Source of the DNA: Tanytarsus gracilentus | Lineage: Eukaryota > Arthropoda > Insecta > Diptera > Chironomidae | DNA: 64,000 nt | Reading direction: 5' to 3' | NCBI GenBank assembly: GCA_038502055.1 | Contig: JAXRKN010000044.1 | Span: 8,440,501 to 8,504,500, forward strand | Shown here: piece after piece, positions 25,901-37,716 of the stretch | How positions within the stretch are numbered: position 1 is the first letter of the stretch | Layout: every line of letters starts with the position of its first letter | Notes under the pieces: model-generated | Databases searched by the model: none | Told to the model about the DNA's origin: nothing | Seen by the model: only the letters and a program-made list of their open reading frames with translations | Translations under genes and position numbers: made by a program

Positions 25901-28434
25901 AAATAAGTTTTTGTACATATTTTTTATTTATTTTAAAAGTCAAAAATATTTTAAAATATTTATTTTTAAATTTCAACGGTTAAAATTTTTTTTATAATTT
26001 TCACTTCAAAACGCTCAGAATAATAAAATTTCCATCACAAAAGATATGAAAATGCAAAAAAAGAAAACTTCTTAACGAATTTTTTTAACTTTTCTCACTT
26101 GCTTCGAAAATCTCTTTTTCAACTCTCATTGATGTCAAGAAAGGAAAGAAAAATTCTTCATGTGGAAATTGAACATTTGCTTTTCCGAAAACTTTTTACA
26201 AGATTATGAGCTGCCAGCATATAAATGAAAATCTAACAATGAGAAAATCACTCAAAGTTGAATTTTAATTGAATAATGAAATATGAAAATTATGAATGTG
26301 ATATGAATAAGATTTGAATGTCAGAAAGATGAGTTTTTGAGTTGAAGTTGTTTCAAATAAATTAAGTAAAATAATTTTTCTGGAAATTCAAAATTAGTAT
26401 AATAAATTCACTCATAAATTATAATTTATCCACAAATTATTTTATCGATGATTTTCGCACACAAAACCATTAACTTTCTTCTTGCTTTTCATCCATTTTT
26501 CCTCATAACCCACTTAAGTTTAATACCACACCGCATTTTTCCCTTAAGAGAGCTTTAAACCATCATATCATAAAAGCATTTCTTTACATTCAATTTAATC
26601 GCTTAAAACGACATCATAAACGACATTCTCTCTCTCGCATATTAAAATGTAAACCTTGAAAATTATGAGAATGGTGTTTATTTGGATTATTTTTTTTTTG
26701 TTGTGGTTGGTTTTTTAAGATTTTATTTTTTGTGATTTCTTTTATTAAAAGTGAGATTTTTGTGATTTTTGGTCGATTTTAAAGTGCAAAGTGCGACGAA
26801 ATTTAAAACACCTGATTATTTCAAGCCTTGTCTCGGAGAATTTGTGATCGCATTCACATTGCGGAACATTGCAAAGAAGTACAATGTTCTCGAAAAGGCG
26901 ATTGGGTCTCTTTTTTTAATTTTAAGCACTTCCAAAGCTTGTTTTAGATTTTTTAAAAATAAATAGGAGAGATGTAAAAAATTTTTAAAAAGTATGAAGT
27001 TTATGCATAGTTTTAGAGAAAAGTCCCGCTCAAAAAACACATAGTTTTGAGGGTAAATAAAATTTTTAAATTTGGGGGGTGATTTTGCCTTAATTTAAAA
27101 TGGGGAAAAAAAAAAAAAATAAAAAAAATTGGGGTGGGGGAAAAAAAAAAAAAAAAAAAAAGTTGATCAAAAATGTCAATTACATCAGATGTATTATTTT
27201 CTTCAGGATGAAACCACTGTGAAAATGACGGTTTTTGTATCTAGCAACGCAAGTTTTACCTCCAAGTGAGTGAGGAAAGAAAAACATTAAATATTATTAC
27301 GCATTTTTCATTTGGCAAAAAATGTTGAGTGTAGGATGGTGCCAGGAACGAGAGAGAGAGAGAAACTTTTAGCGTGTACATTAATAATGGCACGAATAAA
27401 AATAACTCAGCATTGTTTTTAGAGACGATGAGAGGGGAGATGGAGCAACTCAAAAGGTCCATAAATATTATTTTTAATATAATGATGCCATTTTTTTCTG
27501 CCTTGCGAAAATATTTTTAATTTATCCTGTTCTGGACATTCGACGATGCTGACTTTTAATGACGGAAGCAATGAAATTTTTCTCTCTTGACTTCATAATT
27601 CAAACTCAGCCCATAATGAATATTTACAGTAAAAAAATAATAATCACGTATCCATAACTCATTGAGTTTATTTTTACAGCTGAGCAAAAAGGAAATGCGC
27701 AAGAGAAATGAAAAATATTTTGACAGAAGGTGAACTTTTTTACGGATGGAGCTTTTTGAAATAAATTAATTTGAAATGAGGCAAAATTAACATCAAAAAT
27801 TCTTTTTCAAAAAATGTGTGGGAATAGTGTTTTTGAAAATGTGGGTGAACCTAAAATTATTTAAAAATTTTGTCACTCAAAAACTTAAATTTTTTCATTG
27901 CTTTTAAATTTTTAAAAATTTCATCCATCCTAAAGCTAAATACGACATTGAATAAAACGAAAATATTCTCATTCTTGGAAATGGAATAATCATAAAATTG
28001 ATCCGAACATGTGTACATTCAACCCATCACAAGCTCCAAATTCCAACCCAAAAGAAATTCTCTATTTTATCGAAAAAATTCCAAATTTTTTGAGGTACAT
28101 AAAAGTCGAATAAAAGGAAATAAAAATTATGTGCCAACTGTTGAATTAGACCAGCCTAAAAAATCCATTCGATTGCTTGTCCCTTCCTCTATTTTTATGT
28201 CGCACATATGTGAATACTCATTGAGGGCGTCGTTATTGGGAAAATTTATTTTTGCAATATTCGCACAAAAATTTATTGTTGAATGTAAAAATGCGGAAAA
28301 TTGAGTGAACGAAGAAGAGGCAATATAAAAATTTCAGAATATTAAGTTAGATGGGAAGAAATTAATCTCAGTAGTCTTTTCAAAATCATTTAGTTTTTTG
28401 TCTTTTAAAATTTTAAATTTGTAAAATTTCAGTC
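19991..28434. other. Gene-poor AT-rich region
   Basis: About 8.4 kb in which I find no exon set that I can support. The longest open frame (20557-21126, minus strand, 189 codons) has no ATG near its start; its first ATG is at residue 54. It ends in a hydrophobic stretch and is treated as unproven. The A/G homopolymer tract at 27077-27163 is listed separately. Confidence 0.5.
27077..27163. repeat. G/A homopolymer tracts
   Basis: Runs of G (GGGGGG, GGGG, GGGG, GGGGG) alternate with runs of A up to about 22 long. This is low-complexity DNA where the assembly may be unreliable. Confidence 0.8.
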
Positions 28435-29160
28435 ATGAACACTCGACTTCAAAATTTTATGTGCATTTTTGATCTTGAGACAGGAGTTCAGTTCATTGGG
28501 ATGTAAGTTGAAAATTTTAAAAAACTTATCAAAATTTTAAATTTTTCTTTTGTCTTTAAAGCTTGGGAATCATCGGTAAAAGTCTCCATGTGCTGACTGC
28601 AATGCAAATTACGCCCATTTTAATACAATTCGTAACATCTCCATTGTACTTTCTTACAAAAATGTTGGGCTTCACTCCTCAAATCGTCCAAAAAGAAATT
28701 TTTGGCGCTCAAATGTGTAAGATGTAAATTTTTACAGAGAATGAAGGAAATTCTTAAAATTTATTTCATAGCGTTGACGCTTTTTATGATCGCCATGAAC
28801 ATTCTGGTCTTTGGATGGCTTTTGATTGATGTCATGTTGATTCGAGCGACAATTTCGGTAAGCTTTAAAAATTATTGTAAAATAAATTAAAATATTTATT
28901 TTTTTCAGCGAAACCCGGTTCATTTGATTCCTGGATTTGTTGGATACGCTGCTTTATGCATCTCAAATATTTTCTACGGAGTTTTGAGTGGATTTATCTT
29001 CGCATCCTTGATTTTCTTTTTCTTTAATTCTTACGCATTATTCACAATTTTCTCTTTGTATGAAAAATTACGCGAGGAACAAATGAACGAAGAAGAAAAA
29101 CCAAAGTCCATCACACTTCATGATTTTAACACAAGATTTTCAAATTTATCAAGCATTTAA
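28435..29160 (+). CDS. Four-pass membrane protein, tandem family member 1 (about 187 aa; splice structure uncertain)
   Basis: Proposed exons are 28435-28502, 28562-28685, 28738-28857 and 28909-29160 (TAA). Exon 1 encodes MNTRLQNFMC and ends in phase 2 at GG-AT|gtaagt. Exon 3 encodes a strongly hydrophobic segment (IALTLFMIAMNILVFGWLL). Exon 4 starts RNPVHLIPGFVGY, carries two more membrane segments and ends in a charged tail (LREEQMNEEEKPK). The layout matches members 2 and 3, so this is a duplicated insect tetraspan family resembling DUF4728/Pasiflora-like proteins; that family link is tentative. Intron 2 is the problem. Keeping the frame needs a 52-nt intron with donor ATC|gtccaa. The obvious strong donor ATG-T|gtaag lies only 21 nt from the acceptor and yields a stop. 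The gene may therefore be damaged. An AATAAA lies at 29184. Confidence 0.6.
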
Positions 29161-29324
29161 ATCAAAGCAACTTAAAAATTTCAAATAAACAATTAAAATT
29201 TTGTCACTTTCTCAAATTTCTCATCATGCGTTTAAAAAATAAAATAAAGAAGAAATCAAATCATTTCATCTAGACTTTTTTGATAAAACTAAAATTTAAT
29301 TTAAGTTGTTTTGGAAGTAAAATC

Positions 29325-30081
29325 ATGAGAAGCTTTTTGTACTGTTTTCCACTTGAAATTGGAGGTGCATTAGTTGCATTGTAAGCTATTAAAAATTATC
29401 AATAAATAATAAAATTTGATTAAAAATTTTCAGATTTGGAATTTCTCTGAAAATTAGCTTGTTGATTTACATCAGACAGCTGCATTATGAAAATATTCTC
29501 GGATGTGGCCGCATTTTCACCAAAGACTTTCCATTTTTATCGGAGTGCTATAAAATTGAGAAAGGTAATTTAAATTTAATTTAAAAATGTTAAAAGCAAA
29601 GGGTGGGAAATTATTTTAAATGTTGTGTGAGTGATTTCCACCCCTTGCTGTAAAATTGAAAAAAAACTTTTTTAGAAATGATAAAATATCAATCGAATTC
29701 GGCCTTCAACGCAGCTATGGCAGTGATTATTTTCATCTTGGTCTTCTCAAATCTCTTTATTTTCGTTGCCATTAAACAGGTCGAATTAAATTTAAAAAAT
29801 CCGTTAAAATTTTCAAATTTCTAATGTTACAGAAGCGTTCGTCATTTTTAATTCCATCAGCATTAATCTATGGCTCAATGTTCCTCTTCTATGTCGTCAA
29901 CGTTTTCTTCATTCCTGATTATAGAAACGCTGAATGGTTTTTAATGTACTCGTACTTCAGTGGCTATTTGTTTTACACCGTGCTCTCGCTTAAATGGAAA
30001 ATCGACTCGAAATTTGAAAGAATTTGTGATGATGAAAGTCAATCGGAAATTTTGGTCAATAAAAGATTTTTAAATTGCTAA
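29325..30081 (+). CDS. Four-pass membrane protein, tandem family member 2 (179 aa)
   Basis: Exons are 29325-29380, 29434-29564, 29676-29779 and 29833-30081; 56+131+104+249 nt give 180 codons with TAA, and intron phases are 2, 1, 0. Exon 1 starts MRSFLYCFPLEIGGALVAL. Membrane segments fall in exon 2 start (GISLKISLLIY), exon 3 (AMAVIIFILVFSNLFIFVA) and two in exon 4 (SALIYGSMFLFYVVNVFF and the YFSGYLFYTVL region). A cysteine-containing extracytoplasmic loop (GCGRIFTK...SECYKIEK) separates the first two. The C-terminus is short and cytosolic. Gene structure and hydropathy match members 1 and 3. The function is unknown. DUF4728-type insect proteins include septate-junction factors, but no such role can be claimed here. 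The third intron uses an unusual donor, CAG|gtcgaa. The second intron holds a GGGTGG-type hairpin. Confidence 0.75.
29600..29648. repeat. Short inverted repeat inside an intron (hairpin, copy 4)
   Basis: AAAGGGTGGGAAAT at about 29599 pairs with the right arm near 29627-29645, which on the reverse strand reads AGGGGTGGAAATCAC. It lies inside intron 2 of membrane-protein member 2. Confidence 0.5.
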
Positions 30082-30215
30082 AAAAAATAATCTTAAACTT
30101 TTTTTGAACAACCCTGAGAGTCTCTCTGAGAGAAATTAAATTGAAGTCGGCCATTGTTGAGTAAACACGTTCGTCATAAAATTTTGCGATTTAATTGATT
30201 TAAAACAAATCAAAG

Positions 30216-30925
30216 ATGGAAAAATTCATTCAATCAGTAAAGGATTTTGTTCGCTGTGAGCCATTTGACACGGGGATCAAAATCATTGCATAGTAAGTGC
30301 CAAATTAAGACTCAAATAAATGAGAAAAGTTTTGTGGAAATTTATTTTAGTCTTGGAGGTCTTTTAAAGTTCTGGCTTTGTTATTACATTCATTATGTAA
30401 TTACTGTATCATCAATAATAGTTCGAACAAATTCCTCCGGTTTACATTATAGCTATGAAAGCAATTACATTCAAGAATATAGGGCCAGAGATAGTAAGTG
30501 AAAACTTTTAATTAATAATTTTAGCTTTTAAATTTTTTTTTATTTTTAGACGTTTGGAAACATTTCGCAACATCATTGCTTATTTTCCTTTTGATCTTAT
30601 TCGACATTTTCATTCTAACCGCTGTTGAGAACGTGAGTAACGTGAGAATTGATAAATCATTTAAAAATTACTAAAATTTAATTTTAATTTATAGCGAAAG
30701 CGAAAGTTCTTGATTCCATCGATCTGTGTCTACATCATCTCATTCATTTCCATCTTTATTCACTACTTTATATCTTTCACTTTTGGCGCTATGTTCAGCG
30801 GATTTGCTATTTTGGCTATTCTTATCAATGGCCATTTTCTTTTGACTCTCTTCTCGTTTTTCTATAAACTTCGCGATGAAGACTTGAAGAAGAAACAGCA
30901 AGATCAACTAGTTCAGACTGCATAA
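30216..30925 (+). CDS. Four-pass membrane protein, tandem family member 3 (177 aa)
   Basis: Exons are 30216-30292, 30351-30493, 30550-30632 and 30695-30925; 77+143+83+231 nt give 178 codons with TAA. Phases 2, 1, 0 are identical to member 2. It starts MEKFIQSVKDFVRCEPFD. Hydrophobic segments are AYLGGLLKFWLCYYIHYVI (exons 1-2), TSLLIFLLILFDIFILTAV (exon 3), then two in exon 4 (LIPSICVYIISFISIFIHYF and the FGAMFSGFAILAIL region). The extracytoplasmic loop (RTNSSGLHYSYESNY) has a possible N-glycosylation site, NSS. The tail LRDEDLKKKQQDQ is hydrophilic and parallels KLREEQ in member 1. The three genes sit head to tail within 2.5 kb, with spacers of about 165 and 135 bp. No known function can be given. 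Confidence 0.75.
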
Positions 30926-31294
30926 AAATCATATTTTTCTTATGCTCAAATTTATAAGACACAAAACATGTGTGAAAATCTTTTTTGAGTGGAGCGAAGT
31001 TACACAAGATAGTGTAATTGAAAATTTCCACTTTGAGAAAGATTTAGATAGAAAATTCTTCAATTTTGCAAAATTTAAAAATAATTCACCCTTTTGGTTG
31101 TCCAAGAAAAATTCAAACTAACTCGTATTAATTATTTTTCTTTTCAAGTGAAATCAAGCGTATTAAAAAAGAGATTTATTACACAATTTCATGGCGATCA
31201 CACACAAAAAAGAATTGCACATAAAAAAGAGGCAACAATGACAGCATTAAGAACATACACGAAATTTTCCTTTCTTTTTTTTGTTCCCTGTTGA

Positions 31295-31300
31295 TTTATT
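31295..31300 (-). terminator. Polyadenylation signal of the dynein-tail gene
   Basis: Minus-strand AATAAA about 69 nt beyond the TAA stop at 31369. It supports the idea that the transcript really ends here and does not continue into a motor domain. Confidence 0.45.
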
Positions 31301-31368
31301 TTCTCCATTCTCTAACTGAATGTGACACATGGTTTGTAATTTATGTTGATGGAGGAGAGAGGTGGACA

Positions 31369-34300
31369 CTAATTAAATAAATCTGGTCGTTTTGCTCGCC
31401 GCATTTGCCTTTGTTTGAGCAATTCCTCTTCCCGCCTTTGCCTCTCGAGCTCCTCGACTTCCAAACGAATTTTTTCCTCTCGCTCACGTGTTGCTTCCTG
31501 TCTCGCCTCAGAAAGCAACTGCTTAACTTTATCCGATAATGCGGATGGAATTCCTTTCATCATTAGGTCATTGATGTTTGAAAGTGGAGATATTTTAAGT
31601 TTTTCCCAATCGCTTTCTTTTAACTCTGGATTTTTAAGCTCTTTAACGATGTCAAGCCATTTTGCCATTTCATTAAACTCTTTTTGAAGTGATTCAACAT
31701 CCATAGCAGTATCGAGATATAATTGAGCACCTGTCATGATAATTTTGTTGAGTTCATCCATTTCATTTAAAATGGCTTCAATTTTTAAATCACACAATTT
31801 AGTTTGTGTCCATTCGTCCTGTGGAAATTTAATCAATTAAGTTCTGTTCTAAAAATTTAATAAAACTGGTGAAATAACAACCAAATGACAGTTGAATTCA
31901 CCACGAATTTAAAATAAAAATGAATTCACCACAAAAGTCACCTCTCGAAAAAATTTAAACAAAATTTAACCGTTAATTTTTTTCTACTTCGGAATTTTTC
32001 AAATCTTGAAATTAAATTTAAAAAAATCAATTCAACTTACCTTCACGGCCAGGAAATTCGATGTCATCGACCAGAAGTTGTGATACGCTCGAAAGCGTTC
32101 AACTTCCTCCTGCAATTGTGTCGTATCAATTTCATTATCGGGCATTTCATTGCCATCCTCATCGACAGTCTTGTGTTGATTGAATATCCGCCAACGTCTA
32201 TTTAAAAGTTCGCCACGCTCTCGTGACTCATTCAACAGCTTCCAGATTTTATCGGAAGCACTTTTCGCTTTTTTTATATTTTCGAATGAGTATTTCTTAA
32301 TGTTTTTTTCCACCTCCCCCGCAATCGTCTGTAAACGCTCCACAAAGACTGTCTCATCGCTTATTTGCAATTTTCTAAAACGCTCAATTTCTTGTTCACG
32401 CTGTGCGAGTGTCTCGTTAGCATGATAAGTGATGATTTGTGGCATCTGCAGTGCTTTCCATTTTAGTGTGAAGAGTTTATCGGGCAGAATAATAAGAAAA
32501 GAGTCGATAATGATGAAGTCTGACAGTAGTGCCTTCATCTCGAGGGTAAGCTGCTGTGCTTGACGCTGTAGCGACGGAATATCCTCGACAATAGTCTCAA
32601 GGTGTTCAACATTCAAATGTTTTTCAGTTAATTTATTGTGAATGACTTCGAAGCGAATTTGAATTGATGAAAGTTTATCAAACACGTTGGAAATTAGTTT
32701 TTCTTTAAGAGCGGTAATGACTTCGTCGAATTTTGATAAAAGCTCAGTTTTTAGTTCGAGAACATCAACGTGAAATGGACCAATTTCAATTGTGTCGGGA
32801 ATTTTAGATTTGAGTTCATGCTGAAGCTCGAATTGATTTTGAATTTCAGCTGGAAAAAATTTTCTTGGTAAATTTTAAAATCCAGGAATATTTTTTATAA
32901 ATTTTACCTGCAATTTTTTTCGCATCCCTAAATCTCTCATCACCATCGACAAATGCCACAGCATTCAATCGTTTCAGCTCATTAAACTCTCGATATTGCC
33001 TCGCATAGGCGTGCAACGGAATAAGACATTTTCTCATGCACCGCCTCAAGTGCAAAATTTGATTCTGAACATCTTCATTGAGCACTCCAATCGACGATGA
33101 AAGCATCAAATTTTCCTCATCGAATTTCAGTCGAGTCATCAAATGAGGATCAATTTGTGGAATATGATGCGTTGTTAGAATTCTCTCGATGAACATATTC
33201 ACAATGTCTTCCTCGATTGTATCGAGATATTGCCATGTCGAATATGTCGGCTTATCATCATCAATATGCAAATACATGTGGAAAATTGAATTTGTGGATG
33301 ATGGTTGAAAGGGACTGAAAACTAAATCATCCCTGCTCCATTCATAGTCGACGGGAACATGCAGTAGACACTCGCATGGCTGACACAAGTGATTGACAAA
33401 GGCCGAAAGGGATGATTTTAGAAACATCATGACAGCCACTTCCATCCGTACCTTAATCACATCCAACAGCCGATGAAGTTTTGACATTTTAAATATCTCC
33501 CAGCTCTCCACGTCTAAACTGAACCATCCTCTACGCTCGACTCTCGACATCGTGGCCAATTGTGTGCGAATTTCGTTAATAATTTTATCTTTCCATTGTG
33601 CCTGCAAGAAATTTGACATCGACAGCATTTTCTCCTGATTCATTCGAAAGAAATTCTCTAAAGTGCATGGCGTTGTCTGCAAATGAAACAAAGACATTCC
33701 GCCTTGACTGACGTGCTTGCATTCATCAACAATAAACTCCATTATTTTAATTGATTGTGGACAACAATAGAGCCACAATTGTTGGATGTTTCTCCGTGAT
33801 TTCTTACGGTACTCGTTCACTGGATGATCGAGTGAGAGAAGGGATAGAAAATTTTTTTTAAATTTTTTTTTTATCAAACTTAAAAATTTAACATTTATAA
33901 AATTAATTTTTAAAAAAATATTTTTTAAAAATTGTCTTTCCAAATTTTTCCAACCAATCCGTCACTCACCTTCCATTTCGTTTATCCCCTGGTGCTTGTA
34001 ATGTTTTTCCTGCATTTGTTCAAGATTTTTCAATTTTCTTTCTTGTCTTGTCGGTAATTGAATCTGCAAGCCGGGCATGCTGCTGTTGGATTTCCTTTGT
34101 TCCTCGATAAACTTTCTCAAACACATTTCAGCATGAAACTTTTGATAGACAATCGTATATTCCCGCTGATAAAATTCAATCCATTCCTGAGATTGCTCAC
34201 TGCATCGACCCAAAAGCTTACGGATGCGATTGTGAATGCTTTCCGAGGGCACTTGAATATTCTCCATGCTAAACCCATCTAAAATCGCTTCAAATCTCAA

Positions 34301-35085
34301 ATGGCACTCGCAGCTTTCGCGCATCTGAACAGCGCGTCGTATTCGTTCAGCAAATTTCATGCGATTCTCACCGATAAACATCAAGTAAATGCGAGGAACT
34401 TCATAAACTGTTCCACTTTCCACCTCGACTGCATGCCATTTATTTGTCGTCTCATTATATTGCACGATGCTCACTCGACGCCATGCAAAGTCATTCGGTT
34501 TGATTTGAGTTGACGTCGATGAATTTAAGGAGATGTTGGGTAGAAATGCGATGCCTTTTTGTGAGTAAATAAATTTCAAATTGTTATTTGCTCTTGTGAC
34601 TCACTTTTTTTTGAGAGGGATAAAGAGTATGTAGAAAAATGCGAGGCGAGAGTTTATGATAAGCGTGAAAAAGGTATTTTTTAGAAAAACTAAATTACGA
34701 CTTTTTAAAATTTAATATCAAACGTTTCACTTTCCATCATGTTCCAAAAAGTCACTTTTGGCCATTTTCTAGCAACTTTGATCCCATTTTTCTTTTCAAA
34801 TCCCCCCTGAAATTCAACATATACGTGCGCAAATACGGCGTTCTACAAATATCTACCTTCCGCTGAGCCAGTGCCTACAAAAAATTGCAATTCATTGCCT
34901 CCGTCGTCACAATCGAACCATTCCAGAGGAAAATATGAATTGCTCTCAAATTGATTGAACTTTGACTGTTGACGGAGAATCCTCTGACTGACGTTAGTCG
35001 GCACGATACGATGCCTCTCAATTCCCAATGAGGTCAAAATATTTTCGACATCATCATCCTTTGCCAACACGCTCACGCTCGTCAT
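31369..35085 (-). CDS. Axonemal-type dynein heavy chain tail, lacking the motor domain (994 aa)
   Basis: Exons are 35085-34857, 34554-33970, 33819-32908, 32849-32041 and 31818-31369; 229+585+912+809+450 nt give 995 codons with TAA, and every junction keeps phase. The N-terminus (SNSYFPLEWFD; later WRRVSIVQYNETTNKW and VPRIYLMFIGENRMKFAERI) resembles the start of single-headed inner-arm axonemal dyneins of the DNAH1/3/7/12 group. Exons 3-4 are the long helical tail used for cargo or axoneme docking. Exon 5 enters the linker (DHC_N2): DEWTQTKLCDL, then LKNPELKESDWEKL, equivalent to the usual LRNPxLRERHW. It then diverges into a charged coiled coil rich in E/R/Q (LEVEELERQRREEELLKQRQ) and stops. 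A full heavy chain has about 4000 residues with six AAA+ modules; none are present, and no motor sequence lies downstream, where other genes begin at once on the opposite strand. I read this as a stable tail-only paralog or a truncated gene with an intact frame. Confidence 0.82.
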
Positions 35086-37504
35086 CGTTGACGCTTTTTA
35101 GATTTTGCAATTTTATGCCCAACTGAGAGATATACGGAAAAATGAAGCCAACCGAGGTATAAAGAGGAATTTAGATAAAAGAGATGCAATAACAAAATGC
35201 TGCTGCGATTTTTAATCAAATCTCCGATGAAATTAAATCAAACTAAAATTGAAGAATAAAATTTGTATCAATTTCGAGTTATTAAATTTTTATAAAAATC
35301 GTTGCTAAATAATGACTTAAAGTTTTCTTAAATTCCTCTAAAAGTCCAAAGCTTTCAACGATATAAATGAGAAGAAAAAAGTTGTGAAAAGAGCAAAACG
35401 CCTTTGGGCTATTTGATATAATCATCAACATTTTTTTCTTATGCTGTTTTACTCCAATTCAAGATTTTTTATGCTCTCTCGCTGACAGACATTTTCAGAA
35501 TTTAATGAAACATTTTTTCCTTCCCAACCGCAAGCACAACGAGAGATTGAATGAAAAGGGAAATTTGCAAAAACAGTTTTTGGCATGAATAGTGAAAAGG
35601 ATGCAACTGAGATAAAAAATATCTTCAATATTTCACGAAACCAATTCCAATTCAACACTTTCAAGGAAGAAAATCGTGAGAGAAAAAATATTTTTCTGAA
35701 TTATTATGGCATCAATGCAAATAAAACGCTTAAGGGTTGGAAAATATTTGACAAGTATTTTGTGTTCAAATTTTTGTGAACATAAATGTGTATATTTTTT
35801 TTATGTGAGACTCAAAATGTCACTTAATTTTGATTTTTTGAAATTTAAAATTAAAAATAAATTAATGGTTAAAATAAATTAAAAATTAAGGTTCAAATTT
35901 TGAACTTTGTCTAAAATTTAAATCGGGAAAATTTGATTTATAAACTTTCAAATTAAAAACCGTTATAAAAAATATTTTTCTTTAAATCTCGCTCGCACCA
36001 CTTTGATTTTCTTTTTAGCTGTAAATAAATTCGAGCTTCATCAATCCGATTTATTTAAACTAAAGCTCTTTAGTGAGATTTAACATCGTGTATAAATAAG
36101 AAAAAGTGAACTCTTGACAAATAAGCAGCTTTTCCCTTTTCCAATAAAACTTTTTCCTCAATCGAATACGAAGATTTTTAGCTTTGAAGTGGATCTGATA
36201 GAGAGAGACATGAAAGAATGTCGCTCTCAAATGAGTTTTAATGCATTTTCATCGTCTATTGACTCTTAATTCAACAAATCCGATTTACTGGAGAGAAGTT
36301 GAAATCAATGAGATAAACTTAAATATAACCCAATTAACTTTTGGCTGTTGATTTTTAACGTTTTTAAGTTAAAGAATTTGTTTAAATTTTTTAGTTTTTC
36401 AACTAACTCAAAACTTTCCTCTAGGGTTGATGAAGACATCAAGAAGAATCCATTTGCTTAATGAGCACTTCAAACATTGTAGCTCGACTCTGATTATTAA
36501 ATTATTTATGCATTCATCATGTTGAAGTGGAAATAAACTGAGCTAGAGTTGAAAATATTAAATCTAGTGGAAAAATCACGTGAAAATGCCTACACACATC
36601 TCGAAGCACTTCACATGCAAGAAAATTCTCGTCATACGTACTTCCAGAAGATTTAATGCAAAATGATGATGATGATGAGGGAGTGAAGTGATGACTCAAT
36701 ATGAAAAATTTAGGTCATCATTTGCAATATGAGCTTTTATATGTGAATACCTTTGTGCGTTCGGAATATTAAAGATAAAGGCGAGTGAATGCATGATTGA
36801 AGAAATATTTGAGGTTAAAATTTTGATGAAGATAAAAATTATTGAAAAAATTTAGCTGAAATAAAATTTTATTTACTAAAAAAATTAACGAATAATTTTA
36901 AGAGAATTTCCTTTAAAAAAACATTAACAACAAAATTGAATCATGAAGGAATAAAATTTGATGTTTTTATTAAATTCTTGAACTTAAAATCTCAGAAATT
37001 TTTTAACATCAAACTAAAATAAATGCATTCAAAAGTTGTCATAAAAATATTTCTCACCCCTTGAAAATACAATTTTTTTGCACATATTCACAACATTTCA
37101 AAATCCTTCATGTTCATCCCACTCTCATGTAATTGAATCACGTGCATTCTGTTAAATGTTAACTGTACACATTACACATTCCGAAGGGAGTTTGTGTGGT
37201 TCATAAAGACATTGAATGAGAAAATTTTCTTCCTTTTTTATCTTAGTTATGATGATGACGAGAAATGATTATTTCTTTTGGTTCATTGTACATAATTCCC
37301 CTTTTAGGATCAGGGAAAAAATCGAAGAATTTACTTTTATTTTGAGGGATTTTTAAAGTGTCGTCATTTTAGAGTGAAATGGAATGGAAATTTCAAGCAC
37401 TTTGATGTGTTTGTGTTGAAGCTTAAATAGCTGCAAGCGTTTACTGATTCGAATAAAGTCCTTCAAGGTGTTTTCATGACTTTTGGAAGTGTGAATTTAA
37501 AATC

Positions 37505-37716
37505 CAGGGATGGACACTGGTTTTTAAAAATTGATTAAAATTTTTTAATCTTGCAAATATTTTTTTAAAATTTTCTGTTCCTTAAAAAAAATTTAACTTC
37601 CAATTTTTTTATAAACTAAAGTTAGCAACCTTTGAAAAATTAATTTCTTAACGTCAACTCATAAAATAAATTTTTAAATATTTTTAAATCGAAAAAAAAT
37701 TAGTTTTCACCCCTTG
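37505..37716. repeat. Inverted repeat (hairpin, copy 5)
   Basis: Left arm CAGGGATGGACACTGGTTTTT; the right arm near 37700-37716 reads CAAGGGGTGAAAACTAATTT on the reverse strand. The arms are imperfect and the AT-rich spacer is about 170 bp. Confidence 0.4.

Noticed and set aside
26769..26966. 65-codon plus-strand ORF (MVDFKVQSATKF...)
   Set aside because: It is short, has no promoter or splice context and no recognisable family, and is opposed by another ORF of equal length on the other strand.
31415..31687. Plus-strand Ser-rich ORF, and plus-strand ORFs at 32180-32425 and 34058-34513
   Set aside because: They are antisense to exons of the dynein-tail gene, whose frame is supported by domain similarity and phase-consistent splicing.
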